From NCBI GenBank assembly GCA_031550525.1, contig JAVBON010000005.1, forward strand, positions 6,017 to 70,016: a DNA stretch of 64,000 bases, written 5' to 3'. This stretch comes from WRHT01 sp031550525 (GTDB lineage Bacteria; Desulfobacterota; Desulfovibrionia; Desulfovibrionales; Desulfovibrionaceae). How positions within the stretch are numbered: the stretch's first letter is position 1; each line of letters starts with the position of its first letter. The position numbers and the translations under genes are program-made. Below, piece by piece: positions 1-8,333 of the stretch. The notes below the pieces were generated by a model. It searched no databases and was not told where the DNA came from. It worked only from the letters and a program-made list of their open reading frames with translations.

Positions 1-320
1 TTTTTATCCAGCGAGCCGTTGGCGCGCCAGTGGGGGAAGGGTATATCCTCGGCCTGGGTGAAGAGGTCGTGAAAAACAGCCCCGCCCGCGTAAATGCCGG
101 GGGCCTCGTCGTCATAGATGTTTGTGCCGTAGTCGCCCATATGGGCAGCGGTAAAGGCGACGATTTGCCCGTAAAACGACGGGTCGGTCAGGGTTTCCTG
201 ATACCCGCAAAGGCCTGTAGTGAACACCACTTCGCCCGTGGCTTCCTGAGCCGTTCCGCAGGCGATTCCCTCAAAGCAGGTGCCGTCGTCCAACATTAAT
301 AGCGCTGGTTTTTGTAACAT
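1..320 (-). CDS. carA: Carbamoyl-phosphate synthase small subunit, N-terminal part (cut by window edge)
   Basis: The small subunit hydrolyses glutamine and feeds ammonia to CarB for carbamoyl phosphate, used for arginine and pyrimidines. About 106 residues are visible, starting MLQKPALLMLDDGTCFEG and continuing through a GEVVFTTGLCGYQETLTDPS stretch and an AHMGDYGTN stretch, both typical of the CarA N-terminal domain. The glutaminase domain lies beyond the edge. The ATG at 320 is preceded on the minus strand by a GAGG about 7 nt upstream; a second in-frame Met at 296 would cut into the conserved start of the family. It is divergent from glnN across a 497-bp space rich in palindromes. Confidence 0.93.
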   Translation of the reverse strand, partial: MLQKPALLMLDDGTCFEGIACGTAQEATGEVVFTTGLCGYQETLTDPSFYGQIVAFTAAHMGDYGTNIYDDEAPGIYAGGAVFHDLFTQAEDIPFPHWRANGSLDK

Positions 321-350
321 CAAAGCCTCGCAAAAGTAGCTTGTGGTTAT

Positions 351-421
351 GCGGCTTTTGCCGCCGTATTGAATGCGACTCAATTTTTGTTATGAGACGC
401 ATTCCAGCGCCCTGGCGCTGG
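351..421. promoter_or_regulatory. Palindromes upstream of carA
   Basis: Three inverted repeats lie 30-100 nt upstream of the carA start: GCGGC/GCCGC around a TTTT loop (351-364), a 34-nt imperfect palindrome with 11 of 12 matching arm positions (371-382 and 393-404, beginning GAATGCG and ending CGCATTC), and CCAGCGCC/GGCGCTGG (404-421). They could be operators or leader-RNA hairpins for carA. No regulator is identified. Confidence 0.4.
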
Positions 422-575
422 CGGCGCGGCCGCGCGTTGCCTGCCTGTAAAGGCAAGGCGCGCTTAACTATTTGCCAACTCAAGATAATAACTTTTTAAG
501 CGGAGTCAAAAAACATCCATTAACTTGTACGCCCGCTTTTACCCTTAGTTCGACACAGCGTCCAGTACAATTTTA

Positions 576-628
576 TTTAATACATTTATGTAATTTTATC
601 TTAAAAAACATTACAAAAATGTATTAAA
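576..628. promoter_or_regulatory. 53-bp AT-rich nested inverted repeat between carA and glnN
   Basis: Positions 576-594 pair with 610-628 over 19 bp with a single A-A mismatch; the outer 12 bp (TTTAATACATTT / AAATGTATTAAA) and inner 6 bp (TGTAAT / ATTACA) are perfect, leaving a 15-nt loop. It lies about 130-185 bp upstream of the predicted glnN transcription start. A protein-binding site or cruciform is as likely as an RNA hairpin. Another 16-bp perfect palindrome follows at 679-694. Confidence 0.5.
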
Positions 629-647
629 ACTTAAAATTTTGTCTGTT

Positions 648-670
648 TTGCAAGGAATCCAGCTTTGCAA
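648..670. promoter_or_regulatory. Candidate activator (enhancer) site for the glnN sigma-54 promoter
   Basis: Two TTGCAA hexamers in a 23-bp imperfect palindrome (TTGCAAGG ... CTTTGCAA) are centred about 100 bp upstream of the predicted transcription start. That is the usual distance for an NtrC-class activator site, but the sequence is not the classical enteric NtrC consensus, so the regulator is unknown. Confidence 0.35.
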
Positions 671-732
671 TATTCAAATAATATTTAAATATTACATGTA
701 GTTATTTTTCATATCATGGTGTACTGCGCATT

Positions 733-750
733 TTGGCAAGAAAGTTGCTT
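733..750 (+). promoter_or_regulatory. Sigma-54 (RpoN) promoter of glnN
   Basis: TTGGCAAGAAAGTTGCTT has the GG (735-736) and GC (747-748) dinucleotides at exactly the spacing of the -24/-12 consensus TGGCACG-N4-TTGC, with one mismatch in the first block. Transcription would start near 760, downstream of the upstream-most possible start codon at 716. This fixes the glnN start at the ATG at 818 and predicts nitrogen control by an RpoN-dependent activator. Confidence 0.8.
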
Positions 751-817
751 TTACAAGACTTGTAAGGGACGCTGCCAGCCGGGCGGCAAACCCGCCCGCC
801 TTTTGAAGGAGCCTTTT

Positions 818-3013
818 ATGCCCAGCGCAATAACCACACGCGGCCTTGTGCGCGCGGCCGTAGCCACGGAAGCGCCCGCGCCTTGCCTTGCGTATTCATA
901 TAACCCTTCCGCCATTTACGGACGCGATGTATTCAGCCTGCGCGTAATGCGCGAGCGCCTGCCCAAAGACGTGTTCAAACGCCTTGAAGAGGCTTGCGGC
1001 AGCGGTGGGAGCCTGGCGGAGGGCGATGCCGATATTGTGGCCAACTCCATGAAGGATTGGGCCATAGAAAATGGGGCCACGCATTTTACGCACTGGTTTC
1101 AGCCCATGACCGGCTCCACCGCAGAAAAGCACGACGCCTTTGTTACGCCGGACCCGGCCACAGGCCGCCTTTTAAACGAGTTTTCCGGCAAAATGCTCAT
1201 CAAGGGCGAGCCGGACGCGTCGTCCTTCCCCTCCGGCGGCATCCGTTCCACCTTTGAGGCGCGCGGCTACACCGCCTGGGACCCTTCCAGCCCGGCCTTT
1301 CTTATTGAAAACTGCCGGGGCAAGACCTTGTACGTGCCCTCGATTTTCTTTTCCTACACCGGCGAATCTTTGGATCGCAAAACCCCGCTTTTGCGCTCCC
1401 TAAACGCCGTATCCGCGCAGTCTTTGCGTGTATTGCGCCTGTTCGGCAACACCACGGCCACCCACGTAAGCGCCATGGTGGGCGCGGAGCAGGAGTACTT
1501 TTTGGTAGACAAACGCTACCACGCCCTGCGCGACGATTTGCGGCTGGCCGGGCGCACCTTGTTTGGCGCGAGGCCCGGCAAGGGGCAGGAGCATGAAGAT
1601 CATTACTTCGGGGCTATTGGGCAACGCGTGCTGGGTTTTATGGCTGATGTTGAGGAACGTATGCTCGCGCTGGGCATACCCGCCCGTACCCGGCATAACG
1701 AGGTGGCTCCAGCCCAGTTCGAGCTGGCCCCCATGTTTGAGGCAGCCAATATAGCCACGGACCATAACATGCTCACCATGGAGATTTTGCGCACCCTAGC
1801 CCCCAGGCACGGCTTTGCCTGCCTGCTGCACGAAAAACCCTTTGCCGGCATTAACGGCTCCGGCAAGCACAACAACTGGTCGCTGTGCGATTCAGACGGC
1901 AACAACCTTTTGGACCCCGGCAATACCCCGCACGATAACGCGCAGTTTCTGGTGTTTCTCGCCGCCGTGCTAACCGCCGTGCACAAATATGCCATTGCCC
2001 TGCGCCTTGGCACCATAGGCGCTGGCAACGACCACCGCCTTGGGGCCAACGAGGCCCCGCCAGCCATACTCTCGGTATTTTTGGGCGATCAGCTTACCGG
2101 CATTATCACCGCCATTGCCGAGGGCAAGGGCGGCAAAGATTCCGGCTGGGAGAGCGGGGTCATGCAGGTGGGGGTTTCCGCCCTGCCCCCGCTGCCGCGC
2201 GATGTTTCAGACAGAAACCGCACCAGCCCCTTCGCCTTTACCGGCAACAAGTTCGAGTTTCGTGCCGTGGGTTCTTCGCAATCCATAGCTCCGGCCAATA
2301 TCGCCCTTAACTCCGCCATGGCCGCCGTGCTGGACGATATGGCAACGGAGCTGGAAAGCGCCACCGCCCAAGGTCTGCCCCTTACCCAAGCCGTGCAGGA
2401 GCTTTTGGCCCGCAGCTTCAAGGCCAGCATGCCGGTTGTGTTTAACGGCAACGGCTATGCGCAGGAGTGGCAGAACGAGGCCGCCCGGCGCGGCCTGCCC
2501 AACCTGCGCGATACCGTGAGCGTAATAAGCCATTATACCGACGACGCGGTTATGGGCCTGTTCGCCCGCCACGGCGTGCTCAGCGAGCGCGAGCAACTGG
2601 CCCGGCAGGAAATACTTTTTGATAACTATATAGTGGATATTCATATTGAAACCAAGCTCGTTTCCTCAATAGGCCGTTCGGTCATTTTGCCTGTTGCGCT
2701 GGAGTGGCTGGGCCGTTTGGGTAAAACCGCCGCCTTGACCCAATCCCTTGCGCCCGCTGGCGAAAGCCTGCCGGAGCTGGATTATTACAATCTGGCCCGC
2801 GGCCATGTTACCGCCCTTATGCGGTCGCTGGACCAACTGGACCAAAAACACGCCGAGCTGGATGCCATGAGCGGCACCAAAAAACGGGCTGAGGCCGCCC
2901 GCGATTATTTGGTGCCGCTCATGGCTAAATGCCGCGAGCACGCCGACGCGCTGGAGGGCATGGTGAACGACGCTCTCTGGCCGCTGCCCAAGTATAACGA
3001 GCTGCTCTGGTAA
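818..3013 (+). CDS. glnN: Type III glutamine synthetase
   Basis: It makes glutamine from glutamate, ammonia and ATP in the cytoplasm. The 731-residue length fits the GSIII family (about 700-730) and not the 450-470 of GSI. The ATP/glutamate-binding loop NGSGKHNNWS begins near residue 346, preceded by a HNEVAPAQFELAP stretch and followed by the GAGNDHRLGANEAPP segment near residue 400, all characteristic of GSIII. The ATG at 818 follows a strong AAGGAG (806-811); an in-frame start at 716 lies upstream of the sigma-54 promoter and is rejected. It is alone in its transcript, with gltB 565 bp downstream on the same strand, so GS and GOGAT are near each other but probably separately controlled. 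Confidence 0.95.
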   Translation: MPSAITTRGLVRAAVATEAPAPCLAYSYNPSAIYGRDVFSLRVMRERLPKDVFKRLEEACGSGGSLAEGDADIVANSMKDWAIENGATHFTHWFQPMTGSTAEKHDAFVTPDPATGRLLNEFSGKMLIKGEPDASSFPSGGIRSTFEARGYTAWDPSSPAFLIENCRGKTLYVPSIFFSYTGESLDRKTPLLRSLNAVSAQSLRVLRLFGNTTATHVSAMVGAEQEYFLVDKRYHALRDDLRLAGRTLFGARPGKGQEHEDHYFGAIGQRVLGFMADVEERMLALGIPARTRHNEVAPAQFELAPMFEAANIATDHNMLTMEILRTLAPRHGFACLLHEKPFAGINGSGKHNNWSLCDSDGNNLLDPGNTPHDNAQFLVFLAAVLTAVHKYAIALRLGTIGAGNDHRLGANEAPPAILSVFLGDQLTGIITAIAEGKGGKDSGWESGVMQVGVSALPPLPRDVSDRNRTSPFAFTGNKFEFRAVGSSQSIAPANIALNSAMAAVLDDMATELESATAQGLPLTQAVQELLARSFKASMPVVFNGNGYAQEWQNEAARRGLPNLRDTVSVISHYTDDAVMGLFARHGVLSEREQLARQEILFDNYIVDIHIETKLVSSIGRSVILPVALEWLGRLGKTAALTQSLAPAGESLPELDYYNLARGHVTALMRSLDQLDQKHAELDAMSGTKKRAEAARDYLVPLMAKCREHADALEGMVNDALWPLPKYNELLW

Positions 3014-3328
3014 AAATTGAGATCCGCCCGCAGTTTCTCGCAAAACAGCGGGCGGCCGGAGGAGGAGGTTAGCCAAGTGCAGGCGCGGCCCCTTCTCCTC
3101 CGGGCTCCCCTTGAGTATTTTAACTTTGACTTTTTATATATATTTTTAAAAAACTAAAATACGTTACTCCAAAAAAGCATAAAGGCCAGGAACTCTTTAT
3201 TATACACGCAAAGCCGAAGCGGCTTTGCTAAAGGCACGCTGCGCTGCTCGCTTGCGGGCGTCACCTTCGGGGGCGACACAAGCATTTCAACTTTTTCAAA
3301 GTTAAAATGCTCTAAAGTCATGGCGTGT
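3014..3328. other. glnN-gltB intergenic region: hairpins
   Basis: No gene is seen. It holds a CCGCCCGC/GCGGGCGG hairpin just after the glnN stop (3024-3031 with 3048-3055; no T-run, so a poor intrinsic terminator), an AT-rich stretch (3120-3165), a perfect 9-bp hairpin GCAAAGCCG/CGGCTTTGC (3208-3228) and the recurring hairpin listed separately at 3281-3314. The rest of the gap (3329-3540) is a dispersed repeat. Confidence 0.6.
3281..3314 (+). repeat. Recurring AGCATTT/AAATGCT hairpin (copy upstream of gltB)
   Basis: AGCATTT (3281-3287) and AACTTT (3289-3294) pair with AAAGTT (3298-3303) and AAATGCT (3305-3311), giving a near-perfect 31-nt stem-loop. The 23 nt at 3292-3314 recur identically at 46540-46562 upstream of the EF-G-like gene, and a degenerate version lies at 9519-9545 upstream of the MBL-fold gene. 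Confidence 0.6.
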
Positions 3329-3540
3329 GAAGCCAGATTTTATGAGCGCTGGGCTGGTTCTGTACTTCCCGTGCCTCACCCCTTCGGTGCGGCTTTACTG
3401 CGTTGCGCCGTCCAATTCCTCTTTCCTGCGGAGGTATCCACCCAGGCCGCAAGAAGGTGGAAAGAGCATCGCCGCCAGTAGCGCCTTGCTTTCAATTAGC
3501 GATGTTAAATTGGTGGGCGTTAGCGCAACGAGCCGCACCT
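3329..3540 (+). repeat. Family A/B dispersed repeat, composite copy
   Basis: It starts with the family-A end (GAAGCCAGATTTTATGAG) and continues into a family-B part (GTGCCTCACCCCTTCGG, then GTCCAATTCC and TTTCCTGCGG). The same order is found inverted at 38131-38340, and the B part at 42240-42335. The segment from 3462 (GAAAGAGCATCGCC...) is also related to 61090-61150. The reading frame of gltB happens to be open through this region, but there is no sign it is translated. Confidence 0.65.
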
Positions 3541-3578
3541 TCAAAAAAATATCGGAAATAACTGGAAGGGTAAGCAAA

Positions 3579-6500
3579 ATGAAAAATCAGCCATTTCAGA
3601 GTATTCGCAAATCCTTATACGATCCGCGCGAGCATGACGCCTGCGGGGTGGGCTTTATAGCGCGGCTGGACGCGCAGCCAACTCATAAGGTGCTGGAAGA
3701 CGCCCTCATGGCCTTGGGCCGCATGGCGCATAGGGGCGGCTCCGGCTGCGGGCCCAAAGCGGCGGATGGCGCAGGCCTTATGGTGGCCTTGCCCCGCGCT
3801 TTCATGCGCAGGGTTTGGCAGCCCCTTTGCGGCGCATTGCCTGAAGAATACGGCATAGGGCATTTTTTCATGCCGCGTGAGCCGGAGCTTTGCAGGCAAG
3901 TGGAAAAAATTGTGGAGGAGACTCTGGCCGGGCATGACCTGCGCGTGCTGGGCTGGCGCGATACCCCCGTGCAGGCGGGAGTTTTGCAAAAACATGCTCT
4001 GGCAGGCCTGCCGCGCATAAGGCAGCTTGCGGTGGCCCGTGCCTATGGCGTTGCCGCCGCTGATGAAGGTGAGGCCTTTGAGCGCTTGCTGTATGTGGCC
4101 AGAAAGCACATGGAGCAGGATGTATTGAGCCGCGCGGCCTGCACTGCCGATGATTTTCACGTGGCCAGTTTTTCCGGGCGCGGCATTGTTTACAAGGGCA
4201 TGTTGCCCGGCGGAAGGCTGGCGGCGTTTTATTCCGATTTGGCCCAGCCGGATTTCGCCTCCTGCTTCGCCATATTTCACGAGCGCTACAGCACCAACAC
4301 CAGGCCAAGCTGGCGGCTGGCCCAGCCTTTTCATTGTCTGGCGCATAATGGCGAAATAAATACCCTGCGCGGCAACATCAACAATATGCGCATGCGCGAG
4401 CCTTTTATGCACTCCGAGCTTTTCGGGGCGGACATGCGATACCTTAAGCCGGTGCTGGACCGGCAGGGCAGCGACTCGGCCATGCTGGACAACGCCATGG
4501 AGCTTTTGCTGCGCGGTGGCAGAACCCTCGCTCATGCCGCCATGATGCTTGTGCCGGAGCCCTTTGGGGCTACTTATATAATGGGCGATGATAAACGCGC
4601 TTTTTACGAATACCATGCGGCCCTTATGGAGCCATGGGACGGCCCTTCGGCCCTGGTTTTTTCAGACGGATGGCGGCAAATAGGCGCGCAGTTGGATAGA
4701 AACGCCCTGCGCCCCTGCCGCTACATAATAACCAAAGACAATACGGTGATACTGGCTTCGGAAGCCGGAGTGCTGGATATTCCCGAGGCGCATGTCGCCC
4801 GGCGGGGGAGACTGGGGCCGCGCCGCATGCTAATGGTGGATTTTGCCCGCCACCGGGTGGTGACGGATGCTGAATGCAAAAATAGGGTGATATACTCCAA
4901 ACCTTACCGGCACTGGGTACGCGAGCATGGCGTGACCCTGCGCGATTTGCCTTTGCCGCCGCAAAACCCGGCAACGGAACCTGAAGGGCAGGATTTGCTG
5001 CGGCAGCAGTACCTGTATGGCTTCAGCAAGGAAGAACTTGTTGAAATTATAGCGCCAATGGCTAAAAACGCGCAGGAGCCCATGTCCAGCATGGGGCTGG
5101 ATACGCCCCTGGCCGTGCTCTCGCAAAAGCCGCAGTTGCTTTTTCACTACCTTAAGCAGTGCTTCGCGCAAGTGACCAACCCGCCCATAGATCCGCTACG
5201 CGAGGGGCTGGTGATGACCCTTACCGGCTTTGCAGGCCGCAGGGGAAATGTGCTGGATGAAGTGCCGGGCCATTACAGCCTGTTGCGCCTGCCCAACCCA
5301 GTGCTCATGCCGGACGACCTGCGGCGTATGTTGCTTTCGGAACACCCGGCAGTGAAAGCTGCCAGGCTGGATATGCTTTTTGACGTGCCCAAAAAGCGGG
5401 GCAGCGCGGCCCTGGCTTTGGAAAAAGGGCTTAAAAGCATGTGCGTGGCCGCAGATAAGGCACTGGAGCAGGGCTGCACCATTCTGGCGCTCAGCGACGC
5501 GCGGTCCGACGCGCTCCGCGCCCCCATACCCTCGTTGTTGGCCGTGTCGGCCCTGCACCAGCACTTGCTGCGCAGCGGGCGCAGGCTGCTTTGCGGTATT
5601 GTGGCCGATACTGGCGAGGCCCGCGAGGTAATGCATCTGGCGCAGCTTATAGCCTTTGGCGCTGCCGCCGTGCACCCGCGCGTGGCCTGGGCCACGGTGG
5701 AGGCCATGAGCCGCGAGGGCCTTTTGGGTAAAAACGATACCCCACTCAAGGCGCGCGCGGCTTACTCCACCGCCTTGCAAAAAGGCCTGCTCAAAACTTT
5801 TTCGCGCATGGGCATTTCCACCCTGCGCAGCTTTATTCATGCTCAGGGGTTTGAGGCCGTTGGCTTGAATAAGGAATTTGTGGATAAATATTTTACGGGG
5901 CTTCCCAGCCGTATTGGCGGCATCGGCCTGGAATCGGTAGCTTTTGATGCGCTGGCGCGACATAGCTCCGCCTTTGAGGGCCTGGCCTTGCGGCGGGAAG
6001 GTGCAGGAGCCTCCCCGGTTGCAGGGGGGGAGGCTTTTCCCGCATCATCCCGGCGGCAAGATGCGGCCAAAGGCGGCCTGCTGCTGCCGCCTTTGCCTGA
6101 TACAGGCCGTTTCAAGCCACGCAACGCGGGTGAGCGGCACTTGTGGACAACAAAGGCCGTGCGCAGCCTGCACAGGGCCGTGCGCGAGAATGACGCCGCA
6201 AGCTTTGCCGAATATGCGGCTGAGAGCGACAACCAGACCTACGGGCCGGTAACTTTGCGTTCTCTGCTGCGCTTTAGGGCGGCCACCCCTGTTACCATGG
6301 AGGAAGTGGAGCCGGAAGAAAACATCCTGCGCCGCTTCGTGGGCGCGGCCATGTCCTTCGGTTCCATCAGCAGCGAGGCGCATAGGGCCATAGCCGTGGC
6401 CTTCAACAGAGTGGGGGGGCGCTCCAACTGCGGCGAGGGCGGCGAAGACGCGGCGCGTTGCAGTATTCTGCCTGACGGGAGCAATCCGCGCTCCAAGGTG

Positions 6501-8333
6501 CGCCAGATTGCTTCAGGCCGCTTTGGCGTAACCGCTTTTTATCTGGCTCAGGCCGATGAAATACAAATAAAAATGGCTCAGGGGGCCAAGCCGGGCGAGG
6601 GCGGGCAACTGCCCGCGCACAAGGTGCTGCCGGAAATAGCCCGCGTGCGCGGCACCACGCCCGGTGTTACGCTTATCTCCCCGCCTCCGCATCACGATAT
6701 TTACTCCATAGAAGATTTGGCCCAGCTTATTTTCGACCTCAAACGCTTCAACCCCACGGCCAAGGTCTCCGTAAAACTGGTGGCTGGCAGCAACGTGGGC
6801 ACCATAGCCTCGGGTGTGGCCAAGGCCGGGGCGGATATAATACTTGTCTCCGGCCATGACGGCGGCACCGGCGCTTCGCCCCGTTCGGCCATTGCGCACG
6901 TGGGCCTGCCCTGGGAGCTTGGATTGGCCGAAACCCAGTCCGCTTTGCTACACAATGGCATGCGGCGCATGGTGAAATTGCAGACCGACGGGCAGTTGCG
7001 CACCGGCCGCGATTTGGCGGTGGCCGCGCTATTGGGGGCGGAAGAATTCGGCTTTGGGGCGGGCCTGCTGGTGGCCTTGGGCTGCTGCATGCTGCGCGTG
7101 TGTCATTTGGGTAGTTGCCCTGCCGGAATTGCGGCGCAGGATGCCACTTTGCGCGCGCGCCAGAAAGGCACGGCGGAACATGTGGAGCGCTACCTGCGCT
7201 TTTTGGCTGCGGATATGCGTAAGCACATGGCCGCCCTTGGGTTCCGTACCGTGGATGAAATGATTGGGCGGGCCGATATGCTGGAGCCGGCGCCCCTGCC
7301 TGCCTTGCGCCAAACGCTTGCAAACTGCCCGTGGTTGGATGAAAGTACTGCCAAGGCCTGGCTTGGCAAACTGGGAAATCTGGATTTTTCTCGCGTGTTG
7401 CACTGTGACGGAGTTGCCTGCCGCATGCCGGAAGAAGACGCGAATCAGGAAAGCATGCTCTCGCCCTTTGAGGATTCGCCCCTTGAAACGGAATTACTCA
7501 GGGCCGTCAGGCCAAGTCTGAGCAGTGGAAGGCCGGCTTGTTTTGAAGGTATTGTGAGCAATACCGACCGCAGCGTATGCGCCAGACTGGCTGGCGAGAT
7601 AGCCCGTACGGCGGGCGAGGCCGGGCTCAGGCCCGGCACTGTGGAGATAGTGCTTAAAGGCACGGCCGGGCAGAGCGCCGGGGCTTTTCTCACGCGCGGC
7701 GTGCGGCTTTATATAAAAGGCGAAGCCAACGACTATGTGGGCAAGGGGCTTTCCGGCGGGATAATATCTGTTGCGCCTGCCGCTCCGGATGCTCTATTGT
7801 TTTTGAATATGAATCAGGAGCAGGCGGTTATAGGCAATGTAGCTCTTTACGGCGCGACCTCGGGCGAGCTTTACGTAGGTGGCTCCGCCGGGGAGCGTTT
7901 TGCCGTGCGCAACAGCGGGGCCAGCGCCGTGGTTGAGGGCGTGGGCGACCATGCCTGCGAATATATGACCGGCGGCGTGGTGGTGGTATTGGGGCAGACC
8001 GGCTACAACTTCGCGGCCGGAATGAGTGGCGGACTGGCCTTTGTATATGACCGCGCCGAAACCTTCCAAACCCGCTGCAACCTTGATAGTGTGGACATAG
8101 CCAGCGTGTGGCGGGCTGAAGACGTAAGTCTTTTACGCTCGCTTATTGAAAAACATCTCGCACACACCGGAAGCCCATTGTCCAGAGCCTTGCTGGGCGA
8201 CTGGAGCGCGCAGCTCCCATTGTTCTTTAAGATAACTCCCCTTGAATACGCCAATGCCCTTGAGCGCATCAAGCGCGGCGAAAACCCCGGCGCGGAAAGC
8301 GTACCGGCCACAGAAGAGGTTTTTAGACCATGA
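3579..8333 (+). CDS. gltB: Glutamate synthase large subunit
   Basis: GOGAT moves the amide of glutamine to 2-oxoglutarate, giving two glutamates. Length is 1584 residues. Order of parts: a 21-residue propeptide and Cys22 (HDACGVGF), which becomes the N-terminal nucleophile of the class II glutaminase domain; central domain; FMN-binding synthase domain; the [3Fe-4S] motif with Cys1169, Cys1175 and Cys1180 (spacing 6 and 5 as in the family); and a C-terminal GXGXG helix domain. The ATG at 3579 has GGAAGG upstream and gives the usual short propeptide; the frame stays open 84 codons further but into a repeat. No small subunit (gltD) is in the window, so either gltD is elsewhere or the enzyme uses ferredoxin. 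Its stop overlaps the dapF start (ATGA). Confidence 0.95.
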   Translation: MKNQPFQSIRKSLYDPREHDACGVGFIARLDAQPTHKVLEDALMALGRMAHRGGSGCGPKAADGAGLMVALPRAFMRRVWQPLCGALPEEYGIGHFFMPREPELCRQVEKIVEETLAGHDLRVLGWRDTPVQAGVLQKHALAGLPRIRQLAVARAYGVAAADEGEAFERLLYVARKHMEQDVLSRAACTADDFHVASFSGRGIVYKGMLPGGRLAAFYSDLAQPDFASCFAIFHERYSTNTRPSWRLAQPFHCLAHNGEINTLRGNINNMRMREPFMHSELFGADMRYLKPVLDRQGSDSAMLDNAMELLLRGGRTLAHAAMMLVPEPFGATYIMGDDKRAFYEYHAALMEPWDGPSALVFSDGWRQIGAQLDRNALRPCRYIITKDNTVILASEAGVLDIPEAHVARRGRLGPRRMLMVDFARHRVVTDAECKNRVIYSKPYRHWVREHGVTLRDLPLPPQNPATEPEGQDLLRQQYLYGFSKEELVEIIAPMAKNAQEPMSSMGLDTPLAVLSQKPQLLFHYLKQCFAQVTNPPIDPLREGLVMTLTGFAGRRGNVLDEVPGHYSLLRLPNPVLMPDDLRRMLLSEHPAVKAARLDMLFDVPKKRGSAALALEKGLKSMCVAADKALEQGCTILALSDARSDALRAPIPSLLAVSALHQHLLRSGRRLLCGIVADTGEAREVMHLAQLIAFGAAAVHPRVAWATVEAMSREGLLGKNDTPLKARAAYSTALQKGLLKTFSRMGISTLRSFIHAQGFEAVGLNKEFVDKYFTGLPSRIGGIGLESVAFDALARHSSAFEGLALRREGAGASPVAGGEAFPASSRRQDAAKGGLLLPPLPDTGRFKPRNAGERHLWTTKAVRSLHRAVRENDAASFAEYAAESDNQTYGPVTLRSLLRFRAATPVTMEEVEPEENILRRFVGAAMSFGSISSEAHRAIAVAFNRVGGRSNCGEGGEDAARCSILPDGSNPRSKVRQIASGRFGVTAFYLAQADEIQIKMAQGAKPGEGGQLPAHKVLPEIARVRGTTPGVTLISPPPHHDIYSIEDLAQLIFDLKRFNPTAKVSVKLVAGSNVGTIASGVAKAGADIILVSGHDGGTGASPRSAIAHVGLPWELGLAETQSALLHNGMRRMVKLQTDGQLRTGRDLAVAALLGAEEFGFGAGLLVALGCCMLRVCHLGSCPAGIAAQDATLRARQKGTAEHVERYLRFLAADMRKHMAALGFRTVDEMIGRADMLEPAPLPALRQTLANCPWLDESTAKAWLGKLGNLDFSRVLHCDGVACRMPEEDANQESMLSPFEDSPLETELLRAVRPSLSSGRPACFEGIVSNTDRSVCARLAGEIARTAGEAGLRPGTVEIVLKGTAGQSAGAFLTRGVRLYIKGEANDYVGKGLSGGIISVAPAAPDALLFLNMNQEQAVIGNVALYGATSGELYVGGSAGERFAVRNSGASAVVEGVGDHACEYMTGGVVVVLGQTGYNFAAGMSGGLAFVYDRAETFQTRCNLDSVDIASVWRAEDVSLLRSLIEKHLAHTGSPLSRALLGDWSAQLPLFFKITPLEYANALERIKRGENPGAESVPATEEVFRP

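Noticed and set aside
3327..3578. 84-codon N-terminal extension of gltB
   Set aside because: It lies in a dispersed repeat, and the SD and class II glutaminase propeptide fit the ATG at 3579.
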